From: Arthrobacter_N sp051262515
GTDB taxonomy: Bacteria > Actinomycetota > Actinomycetes > Actinomycetales > Micrococcaceae
Length of the DNA stretch: 64,000 nt
Assembly (NCBI RefSeq): GCF_051262515.1
Contig: NZ_JBIMER010000002.1
Span: 62,001 to 126,000 of the forward strand
Direction of reading: 5' to 3'
Shown here: piece by piece, positions 57,097 through 64,000 of the stretch
How positions within the stretch are numbered: the stretch's first letter is position 1
Layout: every line of letters starts with the position of its first letter
Translations under genes and position numbers: made by a program
The notes under the pieces: model-generated
The model's input: the letters and a program-made list of their open reading frames with translations, nothing else
Database searches by the model: none
Told to the model about the DNA's origin: nothing

Positions 57097-58558
57097 GCGT
57101 TCCCCTTTCTTCCGGCGGGGGCACGAAGCCCCGCAACGGTAGGTCCAAGTAGAAGGTCGATCCAACGTCCGGTGTGGACTGCACGCGCACGTCTCCCCGG
57201 TGGCCGGCGGCGATGGCACGCACGATTGTCAGCCCGAGCCCGGATCCCTCCGCGCGGCTGCCGTTGCTGCCCCGGGCGAACCGGCTGAAGATCTCTTCGC
57301 GGTCCTCCGGCCGGATGCCCACGCCCTCGTCGCGCACCCAGAGGCGCAGGTGGTCGTCCAACAGCGTGGAACCGAGCGCCACCGTGGATCCCGGCGCGGA
57401 AAACTTCACCGCGTTCTGGCACAACTGGAGCATGGCCTGGGTGATGCGCCGCGGATCCAGCTCCAACGAGCCGTGCGCGCGCCGTTCGATGATCCAGTGG
57501 CGGTCCCCCAGCGCGCGTGCCTTGTCCAGCACGTCGTCGAGGAGGTGGTCCAGCTCCACCGCCACGGGCGCCACGAAGTCGGCCCTGTCGGACTTGGCCA
57601 GCGTGACGAGGTCGTCCACGAGCAGCGTCATGCGGTCGAGCTCGTCGAGGGCAACGGCGCGCGTCTGGGTCACGTCGTCGAGGTCCGTGTTGTCCTGCAG
57701 CTCGAGGTGGCCCTGGATGATCGTGATGGGGGTGCGCAATTCGTGCCCGACGTCGTCCAGCAGCTGGCGCTGCGAGCCCAGCGCGAGCTGGAGCCGGTCC
57801 AGCATGTTGTTGAACGTGCGCGACAGGTCGGCGAGATCGTCGGTGCCAGCGACCGCCAGCCGCTCGTCGAGATCGTGTTCGGTGATCTTGTCCGCGGTCC
57901 GCCTCAGGTCGCGCAGTGGCCGCAGCAACCGGGAAACCAGCACCCCGCCGAGCAGGGCCGCCAGGAGGAGTGACCCCAACCCGGCGGCGAAGAAGACGGC
58001 GTACGTCTGGTTGAGTTCCTTCAGGGCCGCGGTGGAGTCGTAGGCGAGCACGAACAGCATGGGCTGCTGGTCCGCCGCGAGTTGGACCGGGACCACCACC
58101 AACCGGTAGGTGGTCGAGCCGGTCTCGAAGTTGCGCAGCACCACTCGCTCCGGAGGGCCCTCGGCGACGAGGGCCCTGACCAGATCGCCGTCCTGCTCTA
58201 GGCGCAGCTCGACCGACTCGGGCGCCTGCCACCGCACCCCGCCCGGCTCCAGGGCCATGAGGCCCTCGTTCGTGGAGGGCAGCGTGCGCTGCATGGCCAC
58301 GTAGACGAGCGACTCCGCCGATGAGAACGGCCGTCCGGTCTCCAGATCCACGCCGCCCTCGGCCAGGACGCGGAATTCCCGAACCGAACGGGTGAGCGAG
58401 GCGTCGATCCGGTCGGCCACCTGACCGCGCTGCACGCCGTATGACGTCGTCCCGGCGACCAGCAGCGTGAGCAGCGCCAGCAGCACCATCGAGGTGAGGA
58501 TGCGCGCACCGACGGAGCCGTGGCCGCGGAGCCAGTCGAGCCGGCGCCCGTCCTCCAT
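57074..58558 (-). CDS. Sensor histidine kinase
   Basis: A 494-residue membrane kinase. Segments at about 22-40 and 186-208 bracket an extracytoplasmic sensor (about 41-185); HAMP 205-257; phosphoacceptor histidine in DDVGHELRTPITII (H272); N box QNAVKFSAPG; G boxes DEGVGIRPED and SGLGLTIVRA. The sensor has no recognised fold. ATG 58558 overlaps the stop of the upstream acidic-tail gene by one base, so the three genes form one operon. Confidence 0.94.
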   Translation of the reverse strand: MEDGRRLDWLRGHGSVGARILTSMVLLALLTLLVAGTTSYGVQRGQVADRIDASLTRSVREFRVLAEGGVDLETGRPFSSAESLVYVAMQRTLPSTNEGLMALEPGGVRWQAPESVELRLEQDGDLVRALVAEGPPERVVLRNFETGSTTYRLVVVPVQLAADQQPMLFVLAYDSTAALKELNQTYAVFFAAGLGSLLLAALLGGVLVSRLLRPLRDLRRTADKITEHDLDERLAVAGTDDLADLSRTFNNMLDRLQLALGSQRQLLDDVGHELRTPITIIQGHLELQDNTDLDDVTQTRAVALDELDRMTLLVDDLVTLAKSDRADFVAPVAVELDHLLDDVLDKARALGDRHWIIERRAHGSLELDPRRITQAMLQLCQNAVKFSAPGSTVALGSTLLDDHLRLWVRDEGVGIRPEDREEIFSRFARGSNGSRAEGSGLGLTIVRAIAAGHRGDVRVQSTPDVGSTFYLDLPLRGFVPPPEERGTHEPDPDY

Positions 58559-58995
58559 CAGCCGTCGTCCCGGTCGTCCCGGTCGTCCCGGTCGTCGTCA
58601 TCGTCGTCGTCCGATTCGTCGTCGGGGCGGTCCCCGCCGTGGTCGTCGTATTCGACGGGCGGGGCGGGCGCCACGGGCTGCGGCGAACGGGTCGCCGAGC
58701 GGTTCGGACGCGGGGACGCGGACGACGACGGCGCCGCGGACGGCTTGGTCGACGATGGCGTGGCGGACGACGTCGGCGCGGAAGACGGTGTGGAGGACGG
58801 GGACGCGGACGACGACGGCGCGGTGGGGCCGGGCGCACCGCTTCCGGCGGGAGTCGTGGACGTCAGTCCGGGGCCCAGATCCACCGGCTGCGGCGCGCCC
58901 AGGGCGACGCCGAGCATCGCGCCGATGGTGAGCAGCGAGGCGGCTACGGCCGCCACGAGGAGCGGCCGGATGGTCCGGGGATGCATGGGATCCAT
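58558..58995 (-). CDS. Membrane-anchored Ser/Pro-rich protein with Asp-rich C-terminus
   Basis: A 145-residue protein: one N-terminal hydrophobic segment (about 11-33), a Ser/Thr/Pro/Ala stalk (about 45-100), and a C-terminal tail of about 24 residues that is mostly aspartate (ESDDDDDDDRDDRDDRDDG). It precedes and is coupled to the sensor kinase gene. The tail could bind metal ions or cations outside the cell, making it a possible accessory to the kinase. This role is inference. Confidence 0.75.
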   Translation of the reverse strand: MDPMHPRTIRPLLVAAVAASLLTIGAMLGVALGAPQPVDLGPGLTSTTPAGSGAPGPTAPSSSASPSSTPSSAPTSSATPSSTKPSAAPSSSASPRPNRSATRSPQPVAPAPPVEYDDHGGDRPDDESDDDDDDDRDDRDDRDDG

Positions 58996-59058
58996 TATCC
59001 GCGAACCACATGAGACGGGAATGAGAAGACCGCGCCCATGCCCGCCACCGGATCCACG

Positions 59059-60975
59059 CTAGTCCCCGTGTGGCCCGGGAGCGCCGGGCCCACGATCCGG
59101 CGGCGGAGTCTCCGGTTCCCCGTCCGACGGCGGAGCCTCCGGTTCGTCATCCGACGACGGCGCGCCCGGGTCGTCCGCTCCGTCGGCGTTCTGGAGGGCC
59201 TCCTCAGCGAGATGCCTGGCTTCTTCGGCCTGGGCCGGCAGCCCTTGCGCCGCCAGGACATCCGCGAGACCACGCTGCGCCGCGTAGAAGTGGGCGACGC
59301 TGTCCCGGTGCTCCGAGGCGATCAACCTGTAGAGCGGCACCGCTTCCTCGCCGCGGTCGGTCTCCGCAAGAACGTGGGCCGCGAACAGTTCGGCGTTGCC
59401 GCCGGCGTCGTCGTCCTTGGCCGCGCGGAAGAGATCCGCCGCCTCGAGCGCGCCGGCCACGGCCTCCGGACCGTGGCCGAGGGCCCACAGGCTGCGTGCG
59501 CGGGTGTCGCGGAAGTCCGCGGAGTGCCATTCGGCGTCGTGTTCGTCTGCGAGGCGGATCGCCTCGTCCAGCACGGTCAGGCCCGCGGCGTCGCCGGCCT
59601 CGCACATGGCGTGTCCGAGCGCGTGGAGGGACTGCGGCAGGACGCCCGGATCCGTCTGGCCGGACCGCCGGGAGAGCGAGACGGAACGCTCGAAGTAGGG
59701 CAGCGGCAAGCCGGGGTCCTCGCCGCCGGAGACCAGGGTCCCGGCCGCGAGCAGCGCGCGCGCCGCGTCGCCGGGGAGGTCCTGCTCCTCGAAGAGCCGC
59801 GCCGCCCGCTCCCACGCCGCGAGCGCCTCGTCCAGGCGTTCCTGGTGGCGGAGGCAGTGGCCGAGCGACATCAGCGTGCGCGCCTGGTCGGAATGGTCGC
59901 CGACCTGTTCGAGGGAGGCGGCCAGGTGCTCCAGCACCTCTTCGGCGAGCAGGAATTCCTCGGCCTCCAAGAGCTGGTTGCCGAGCGCCAGGCGAACCGC
60001 CCAGGTCTCGCCGAATTCCCCGCGCTCCGCCTGTTCGACGGCGATGCGCCACGCGGTCACGGCGGAATCCTGGTCCATGGACAGCGACGACAGGTTGGCG
60101 ACCAACGCGGCGGCCGAGACGGCGCCGCGGCGCACCCCCGCGCCGGCGTAGAGCTCCAGCGCGCGCACGGCGCAGCCCTCCGCCTCCAGCGGTTGGTCGA
60201 GGTCGGCGTTGGCGGCGGCCTTGACCATCCACACCGCCGCGCGCATCGCCTTGTTGACCGGTAGCTCCAGCAACCGGTCCGCCTTCAGGAGCGCGTCCTG
60301 GGGGCGGCCGGCCTTGGCGTAGCCGTGCGCGAGGTAGAGCAGGGCGCCCGCTTCGCTTTCGCTGCGGCCGCCCTCGCGGTACGCGGCCGCACAGGCCTCC
60401 AGGTCGTCCATGGCCGACTCCTCGCCGGCCTCGTAGCGGCAGACCGCCAGCGGCAACCGCACGTCCGCGAGGACGGACTCCGGTGCGCCGGAGGCGGCGT
60501 GGGTGGCGAGGGCTGCCTCGAGCACCGGTGCCTCCTCGGGGCGCGGCTCGCGGAAGAGGAGCGGGCCGAGGTGCTCCTCGAGGTCCGCCTGGTGGGGGCG
60601 CCCGAGCGCGCGCAGCAGTGAGACGCGGGCGGCGGCGGCCTCCGCGGCCGCGTCCTCCTCGCCGGAGAGGTGGCGGACGGAGGCGGCGACTCCCCACAGG
60701 GAGAGTGCGGTCTCCGGATCCGAAACGTCGCCGGCCGTTAGATCCCCGGCCGTCGGGTCACCGGCCACCACCGCCCCGGAGTCCCCGCCCGCGGAGGGTC
60801 CGCCGCCGCAGAGCGCCAGACCGGCCTCGGCGGCGCGGACGGCGCCGTCGTGGTCCTCGCCGTAGGCGCGCTCGTAGGCGAGCTCCAGCCATCCCTGGGC
60901 GTCGGTGGGGGATGCGAGGGGGTTGGGCTGTGGTTCCGTCAGTATGCCGCGCAAACGCTCGGCCAGGGCTGACAA
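59059..60975 (-). CDS. Large TPR-repeat protein
   Basis: A 638-residue, Ala/Leu/Glu-rich helical protein with many TPR-like pairs (for example TLMSLGHCLRHQERLDEALA and DPGVLPQSLHALGHAMCEAG). It ends in a Pro/Asp/Gly-rich tail with PPSDGEPETPPPD repeats. No signal or membrane segment. I chose TTG 60975 because AAGGAGG lies eight bases upstream of it; upstream in-frame ATG 61044 lacks such a site. Similar proteins are common in actinobacteria, function unknown. Confidence 0.78.
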   Translation of the reverse strand: MSALAERLRGILTEPQPNPLASPTDAQGWLELAYERAYGEDHDGAVRAAEAGLALCGGGPSAGGDSGAVVAGDPTAGDLTAGDVSDPETALSLWGVAASVRHLSGEEDAAAEAAAARVSLLRALGRPHQADLEEHLGPLLFREPRPEEAPVLEAALATHAASGAPESVLADVRLPLAVCRYEAGEESAMDDLEACAAAYREGGRSESEAGALLYLAHGYAKAGRPQDALLKADRLLELPVNKAMRAAVWMVKAAANADLDQPLEAEGCAVRALELYAGAGVRRGAVSAAALVANLSSLSMDQDSAVTAWRIAVEQAERGEFGETWAVRLALGNQLLEAEEFLLAEEVLEHLAASLEQVGDHSDQARTLMSLGHCLRHQERLDEALAAWERAARLFEEQDLPGDAARALLAAGTLVSGGEDPGLPLPYFERSVSLSRRSGQTDPGVLPQSLHALGHAMCEAGDAAGLTVLDEAIRLADEHDAEWHSADFRDTRARSLWALGHGPEAVAGALEAADLFRAAKDDDAGGNAELFAAHVLAETDRGEEAVPLYRLIASEHRDSVAHFYAAQRGLADVLAAQGLPAQAEEARHLAEEALQNADGADDPGAPSSDDEPEAPPSDGEPETPPPDRGPGAPGPHGD

Positions 60976-61024
60976 TCGAGGCGCCTCCTTATGGGTCGCC
61001 GGGTGCGGCGTGACTGGTTCCAGC

Positions 61025-61504
61025 CTAATGCCTGCCCCCGTCAACTAGCTTGCCGAGCAGGGGTTGCGCCCGGTAGGGAATGTGTTCGCTCAACGCCAGG
61101 GAGGTTTCGGTGCGGATGACCCCGCGCATGCGCAGGATCGCCCGCAGAACGGCCTGCAGGTTGTGCGTGTCGCGCGCGGCGACCCGGCACCAGATGTCGC
61201 CGCGGCCGGAGATCTCGTGGACCTCGAGCACCTGTTCGTGCCGGCGCAGGGACGCGATGACGCCGTCGAGCTCCCGGTGCGAGACCTCGATGGTGATGAA
61301 CGCCAGCACGTCGAAGCCCAGGGCCTGCAGGTCGACGTCGCGTCCGCCGTTGCGGACCAGCCCCGCGCGGTCCAGCCGCCGCAGCCGGGACTGCACGGTG
61401 TTGCGTGCCACGCCCAGCGACTCCGCCAGCTCGCCGATCTGCGCGCGGGGGTTCTCCAAGAGAGCCAGAAGCAGGCGGATCTCCAGGTCGTCGAGGTTGG
61501 CCAT
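61025..61504 (-). CDS. Lrp/AsnC-family regulator
   Basis: A 159-residue protein: N-terminal helix-turn-helix (NLDDLEIRLLLALLENPRAQIGELAESLGVARNTVQSRLRR) and C-terminal RAM/AsnC ligand domain (DIWCRVAARDTHNLQAVLR). ATG 61504 is taken; upstream in-frame codons lie in the divergent promoter. It is divergent from an MFS transporter gene, and a TTGAT/ATCAA dyad lies between, so it probably controls that exporter in response to an amino acid. Confidence 0.92.
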   Translation of the reverse strand: MANLDDLEIRLLLALLENPRAQIGELAESLGVARNTVQSRLRRLDRAGLVRNGGRDVDLQALGFDVLAFITIEVSHRELDGVIASLRRHEQVLEVHEISGRGDIWCRVAARDTHNLQAVLRAILRMRGVIRTETSLALSEHIPYRAQPLLGKLVDGGRH

Positions 61505-61538
61505 TTTGTGTCCCGTCCGGTCACATGGGAGGTGAATG

Positions 61539-61555
61539 TTGATAATAGTGATCAA
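61539..61555. promoter_or_regulatory. Candidate Lrp-type operator
   Basis: TTGAT-AATAGTG-ATCAA is a perfect five-base-arm dyad in an AT-rich pocket between the divergent Lrp-type regulator and MFS genes. AT-rich dyads of this size are typical Lrp-family sites. Confidence 0.5.
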
Positions 61556-61610
61556 TTCTGCACCATGAAGGGCATCACCATGCGCGTTGCGGTCCCACAC
61601 TGGTTGCATC

Positions 61611-62873
61611 ATGACTGTTATCAACGAATTGCGCATGCGCGCAGCCGGGGACGTCGCCGCCAGGAACGGCTGGGACGCCTCGGTGCGCACCCGCCTGATC
61701 CTGACCGGAACCGTCATGACGCTCCTGCTGGTCGGGGCGAACCTGGCCACGCCGCTCTACCCGTTGCTCCAGGAGCGCCTCGCCCTGGGACCGTTCGCCG
61801 TCACGATCGCCTTTTCCGCCTACGTCCTGGCCCTGATCGCCGGGCTGGTCGTCTACGGGCACTGGTCGGACCACATCGGCCGCCGCGCCGCGCTGGTCGT
61901 GGCCGTCTGTGTGGGCCTCGCGGGGGGACTGGTCTTCGCCTTCGCGCCGTCGCTGCCCGTGCTCGTGGCCGGACGCGCGCTCCAGGGCGCCGCGATCGCG
62001 CTCGCCACCGGCGCCAGCAGCGCGGCGCTGCGCGAGCTCCTGCCGCTGCACCCGGAGTGGGCCAGCCGCTTCACCCTGCTGGCCTCCGCCGGGGGAGTCG
62101 CCGCGGGGCCGGTCGCCGGCGGACTGCTCAGCGGGCTTCCGGCACCGACGTCCACCCCGTTCCTCGTGCACGGCGCCCTGCTCGCCGCGGTGCTGGTCCC
62201 GCTGTGGGTCCTGCGCGCCCGTCCCGCGCTCGCTCCCGCACCGGGACGCCGGGCGCCCCGCGCGCTGCGGCCGCGCCGGTTCCGGCTCGGCGGGGAGGCG
62301 CTGCCGCAGTTCCGGACGGCGGCCGCCGTCGGCTTCCTCAGCTTCGCCCTGTTCGGCTTCGGGCTGTCCCTCGCGCCGACGTATTTCACGCAGGTGTTCG
62401 CCATCGAATCCCGCGTGCTGACCGGCGCCCTCGCGGCCCTGACCCTCGGGGCCTCGGCGCTGAGCCAGCTGTTCGGCCGGGCCCGCCGCCGGCTGCTGCC
62501 CGGCGCGCTCACCGTGATGGCGGCCGGGGTCGTGCTGGTTGCCGTCGCGGGGCACGTGCGCAGCCTGGAACTCCTGGTCGCCGCCAGCATCCTTGCCGGG
62601 CTGGCGCAGGGCGCCGCGTTCCGTTCCGCGTTCAACGACGTGACCGCGGCCGTCGCACCCGCCCAGCACGCGCAGGTGGTCAGCACGGTCTATGTGGTCA
62701 CGTACCTGGGCAGCGCCGTGCCGGTGCTCGGACTGGGACTGGCCGCCGCCGCCTTCGGGTTGCCGATGGCGGTCAACGCCTTCGCCGCGTGCTGCGCGGC
62801 CGCCTGCCTGGCGGTCGCGGCCGCCACGCTGGCCCCGCGGATCAGGGCCGGAGCGGTCCCGTCTGCCCCTTGA
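61611..62873 (+). CDS. Major facilitator superfamily transporter
   Basis: A 420-residue membrane protein with about twelve segments. VVYGHWSDHIGRRAAL carries MFS motif A and VAGRALQGAAIALATGA follows. Substrate not evident; linkage to an Lrp regulator suggests an amino acid or drug exporter. ATG 61611 (MTVINELRMR) is preferred over ATG 61587. Its 3' end overlaps the convergent second Lrp-type gene by 32 bases. Confidence 0.9.
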   Translation: MTVINELRMRAAGDVAARNGWDASVRTRLILTGTVMTLLLVGANLATPLYPLLQERLALGPFAVTIAFSAYVLALIAGLVVYGHWSDHIGRRAALVVAVCVGLAGGLVFAFAPSLPVLVAGRALQGAAIALATGASSAALRELLPLHPEWASRFTLLASAGGVAAGPVAGGLLSGLPAPTSTPFLVHGALLAAVLVPLWVLRARPALAPAPGRRAPRALRPRRFRLGGEALPQFRTAAAVGFLSFALFGFGLSLAPTYFTQVFAIESRVLTGALAALTLGASALSQLFGRARRRLLPGALTVMAAGVVLVAVAGHVRSLELLVAASILAGLAQGAAFRSAFNDVTAAVAPAQHAQVVSTVYVVTYLGSAVPVLGLGLAAAAFGLPMAVNAFAACCAAACLAVAAATLAPRIRAGAVPSAP

Positions 62874-63333
62874 CGTGGTTGAACACCAGCGTCGTTTCCG
62901 TGTGTCCCACGGCAGGGTCCGTCGCGAGGTTGTCCAGCACCCAGTCGCGCAGCGCGTCCGTGGAAGCGACCGCCACGTGGAGCAGGTAGTCCGTCCCGCC
63001 CGAGACGTGGAACATCGAGAGCACCTCGGGCAGGCCGGGGACCCGTCCGGTGAACCGGTCGATCTCCACGCGGTCGTGGACGCGCAGCTTCACGGCGATC
63101 AGGGCCTGGACGCCGCGCCCCACGGCGGGTAGCGAAAGCTCGGCGTGGTAGCCGAGGATGACGCCGCGCTCCACCAGCTGCCGCGTGCGCAGCAGGGCGG
63201 TCGACGGCGCGATGCCCACGCGCTCGGCCAGCGCCGCGTTGCTGATCCGCGCGTCGGCCAGCAGCTCCGCGATGATGCGCCGGTCGACGTCGTCGAGGGC
63301 TGCGGGGGCCGGGTTCTGCGGTGCGGCGGGCAT
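62842..63333 (-). CDS. Lrp/AsnC-family regulator
   Basis: A 163-residue protein: a short Pro/Ala-rich N-terminus, helix-turn-helix LDDVDRRIIAELLADARISN and AALAERVGIAPSTALLRTRQ, then the ligand-binding domain (VSGGTDYLLHVAVASTDALR). A second, distinct member of the family within 2 kb. Its end overlaps the MFS gene. ATG 63333. Divergent from the NUDIX gene across 68 bases. Confidence 0.92.
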   Translation of the reverse strand: MPAAPQNPAPAALDDVDRRIIAELLADARISNAALAERVGIAPSTALLRTRQLVERGVILGYHAELSLPAVGRGVQALIAVKLRVHDRVEIDRFTGRVPGLPEVLSMFHVSGGTDYLLHVAVASTDALRDWVLDNLATDPAVGHTETTLVFNHVKGQTGPLRP

Positions 63334-63401
63334 GGGAACATTCCACCACAGTCCGCGCCGCGCCGCTCCCCGTCGGCGGGGCCTGACAGTAGGCTGGTTC
63401 A

Positions 63402-63887
63402 ATGAGCAGCCCCGAGCCGGCCCGGCACCGCGGATTCGACACGCGGCTGGCCGCATACTGCGTGGTGGTTCGGGAGAGCAGGATCCTGCTGGCCCTCTGG
63501 GACATGCGCGCGAGCGCCCCGGACTTCCTCCCGCGCTGGACCCTGCCGGGCGGGGGAGTGGAACTCGGCGAGGCGATCGAGGACGCCGCCGTGCGCGAGG
63601 TCGCGGAGGAGACCGGCTACGACGTCCGGCTGAGCGGCCTGCTCGGGGTCGACTCCGGGCACGTCCCCCCGGAACTGCGGCTGCACGGGGCGGCGCGTCC
63701 GCTGCAGACCGTCGCCGTCGTCTACGGCGCGGAGATCGTCGGCGGCGTCCTCGCCAACGAATCGGACGGCACCACCACCGAGGCCGCCTGGTTCGACCTC
63801 GCCGATGTGGCCCGGCTAGAACGCACCACCCGCGTGGACCACGCGCTGGGACTCTTCCACGCCAAACAGCAGGAGGGCGCCGTATGA
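63402..63887 (+). CDS. NUDIX hydrolase
   Basis: A 161-residue NUDIX protein. The Nudix box is GGGVELGEAIEDAAVREVAEETGYD, matching GX5EX7REUXEEXGU. It hydrolyses a nucleoside-diphosphate derivative; the substrate cannot be told. ATG 63402 lies six bases after TAGGCT, a leaderless layout. Its stop overlaps the next start by four bases. Confidence 0.93.
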   Translation: MSSPEPARHRGFDTRLAAYCVVVRESRILLALWDMRASAPDFLPRWTLPGGGVELGEAIEDAAVREVAEETGYDVRLSGLLGVDSGHVPPELRLHGAARPLQTVAVVYGAEIVGGVLANESDGTTTEAAWFDLADVARLERTTRVDHALGLFHAKQQEGAV

Positions 63888-64000
63888 TCCGGTTCCGCGA
63901 GATCGAAAAGCGGTACGACGGCGGTGCGCCCGCCGTCAGCGGGCTGAACCTCGACGTCCCCGCCGGGAAGGTCACCGTTTTCGTCGGCCCGTCCGGCTGT
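63884..64000 (+). CDS. ABC transporter ATP-binding protein (5' part only)
   Basis: The first 39 residues are visible: MIRFREIEKRYDGGAPAVSG, then LNLDVPAGKVTVFVGPSGC, which is the start of an ABC ATPase up to the beginning of Walker A. The opening resembles glycine-betaine/choline (OpuCA/ProV) importers, but that is only a hint. The gene continues beyond the right edge. ATG overlaps the NUDIX stop. Confidence 0.88.
   Translation, partial: MIRFREIEKRYDGGAPAVSGLNLDVPAGKVTVFVGPSGC

Overview
The window is high-GC DNA, close to 70 % by eye, with dense coding, many GTG starts and strong third-position G/C. Gene content points to an actinobacterium of the order Micrococcales, most likely an Arthrobacter-like member of the Micrococcaceae. 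The evidence is the alr-tsaE-tsaB-rimI-tsaD-groES-groEL order, the guaB/GuaB3/guaA set, CIRCE-controlled groES, SipW-type secretion, and a DUF3817 gene next to a SURF1 gene. Genus is inference. No tRNA, rRNA, insertion sequence or CRISPR array was seen.

Layout. 1-2.3 kb: a DUF2254 membrane protein (cut by the left edge) and a TPR protein, divergent from a tiny secreted peptide that ends in two AGNWPY copies. 2.3-4.1 kb: alr-tsaE. 4.2-16.8 kb interrupts the usual tsaE-tsaB order. It holds surface and secreted proteins (CWB2, SGNH hydrolase), UDP-glucose dehydrogenase, an RHH/Fic toxin-antitoxin pair beside a truncated IclR gene, an MFS exporter, a GntR-controlled tetronate kinase/dehydrogenase pair, a TasA/SipW-like secretion locus, an orphan response regulator and an Hpt-like protein lacking its histidine. 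16.8-24.1 kb: tsaB-rimI, then VanY, a PucR-type regulator and a fatty-acid desaturase with its reductase, then tsaD. 24-31.9 kb: metabolic genes separated by five copies of a phased palindromic repeat. 32-34.1 kb: groES-groEL. 34-46.7 kb: acyltransferase, guaB, GuaB3, glpD, EIIA, SURF1, DUF3817 and guaA. 46.9-50.8 kb: a large helicase-like protein with altered Walker motifs. 50.8-64 kb: a SAF protein, FmdB, 5-formyl-THF cyclo-ligase, a kinase-fold protein, a repeat-rich secreted protein beside a two-component system, a large TPR protein, two Lrp-type regulators, an MFS transporter, a NUDIX hydrolase and the start of an ABC transporter.

How the genes work together. TsaE, TsaB and TsaD make t6A on tRNA. 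GuaB and GuaA make GMP. GroES and GroEL are heat-shock controlled. The desaturase and its ferredoxin reductase form one redox pair. GntR, kinase and dehydrogenase form a catabolic unit with a visible operator. Least explained by known biology are the TPR/peptide pair, the TasA/SipW locus with its shared direct-repeat sites, the quadripartite palindromic repeat, and the helicase-like protein with a changed ATP site.
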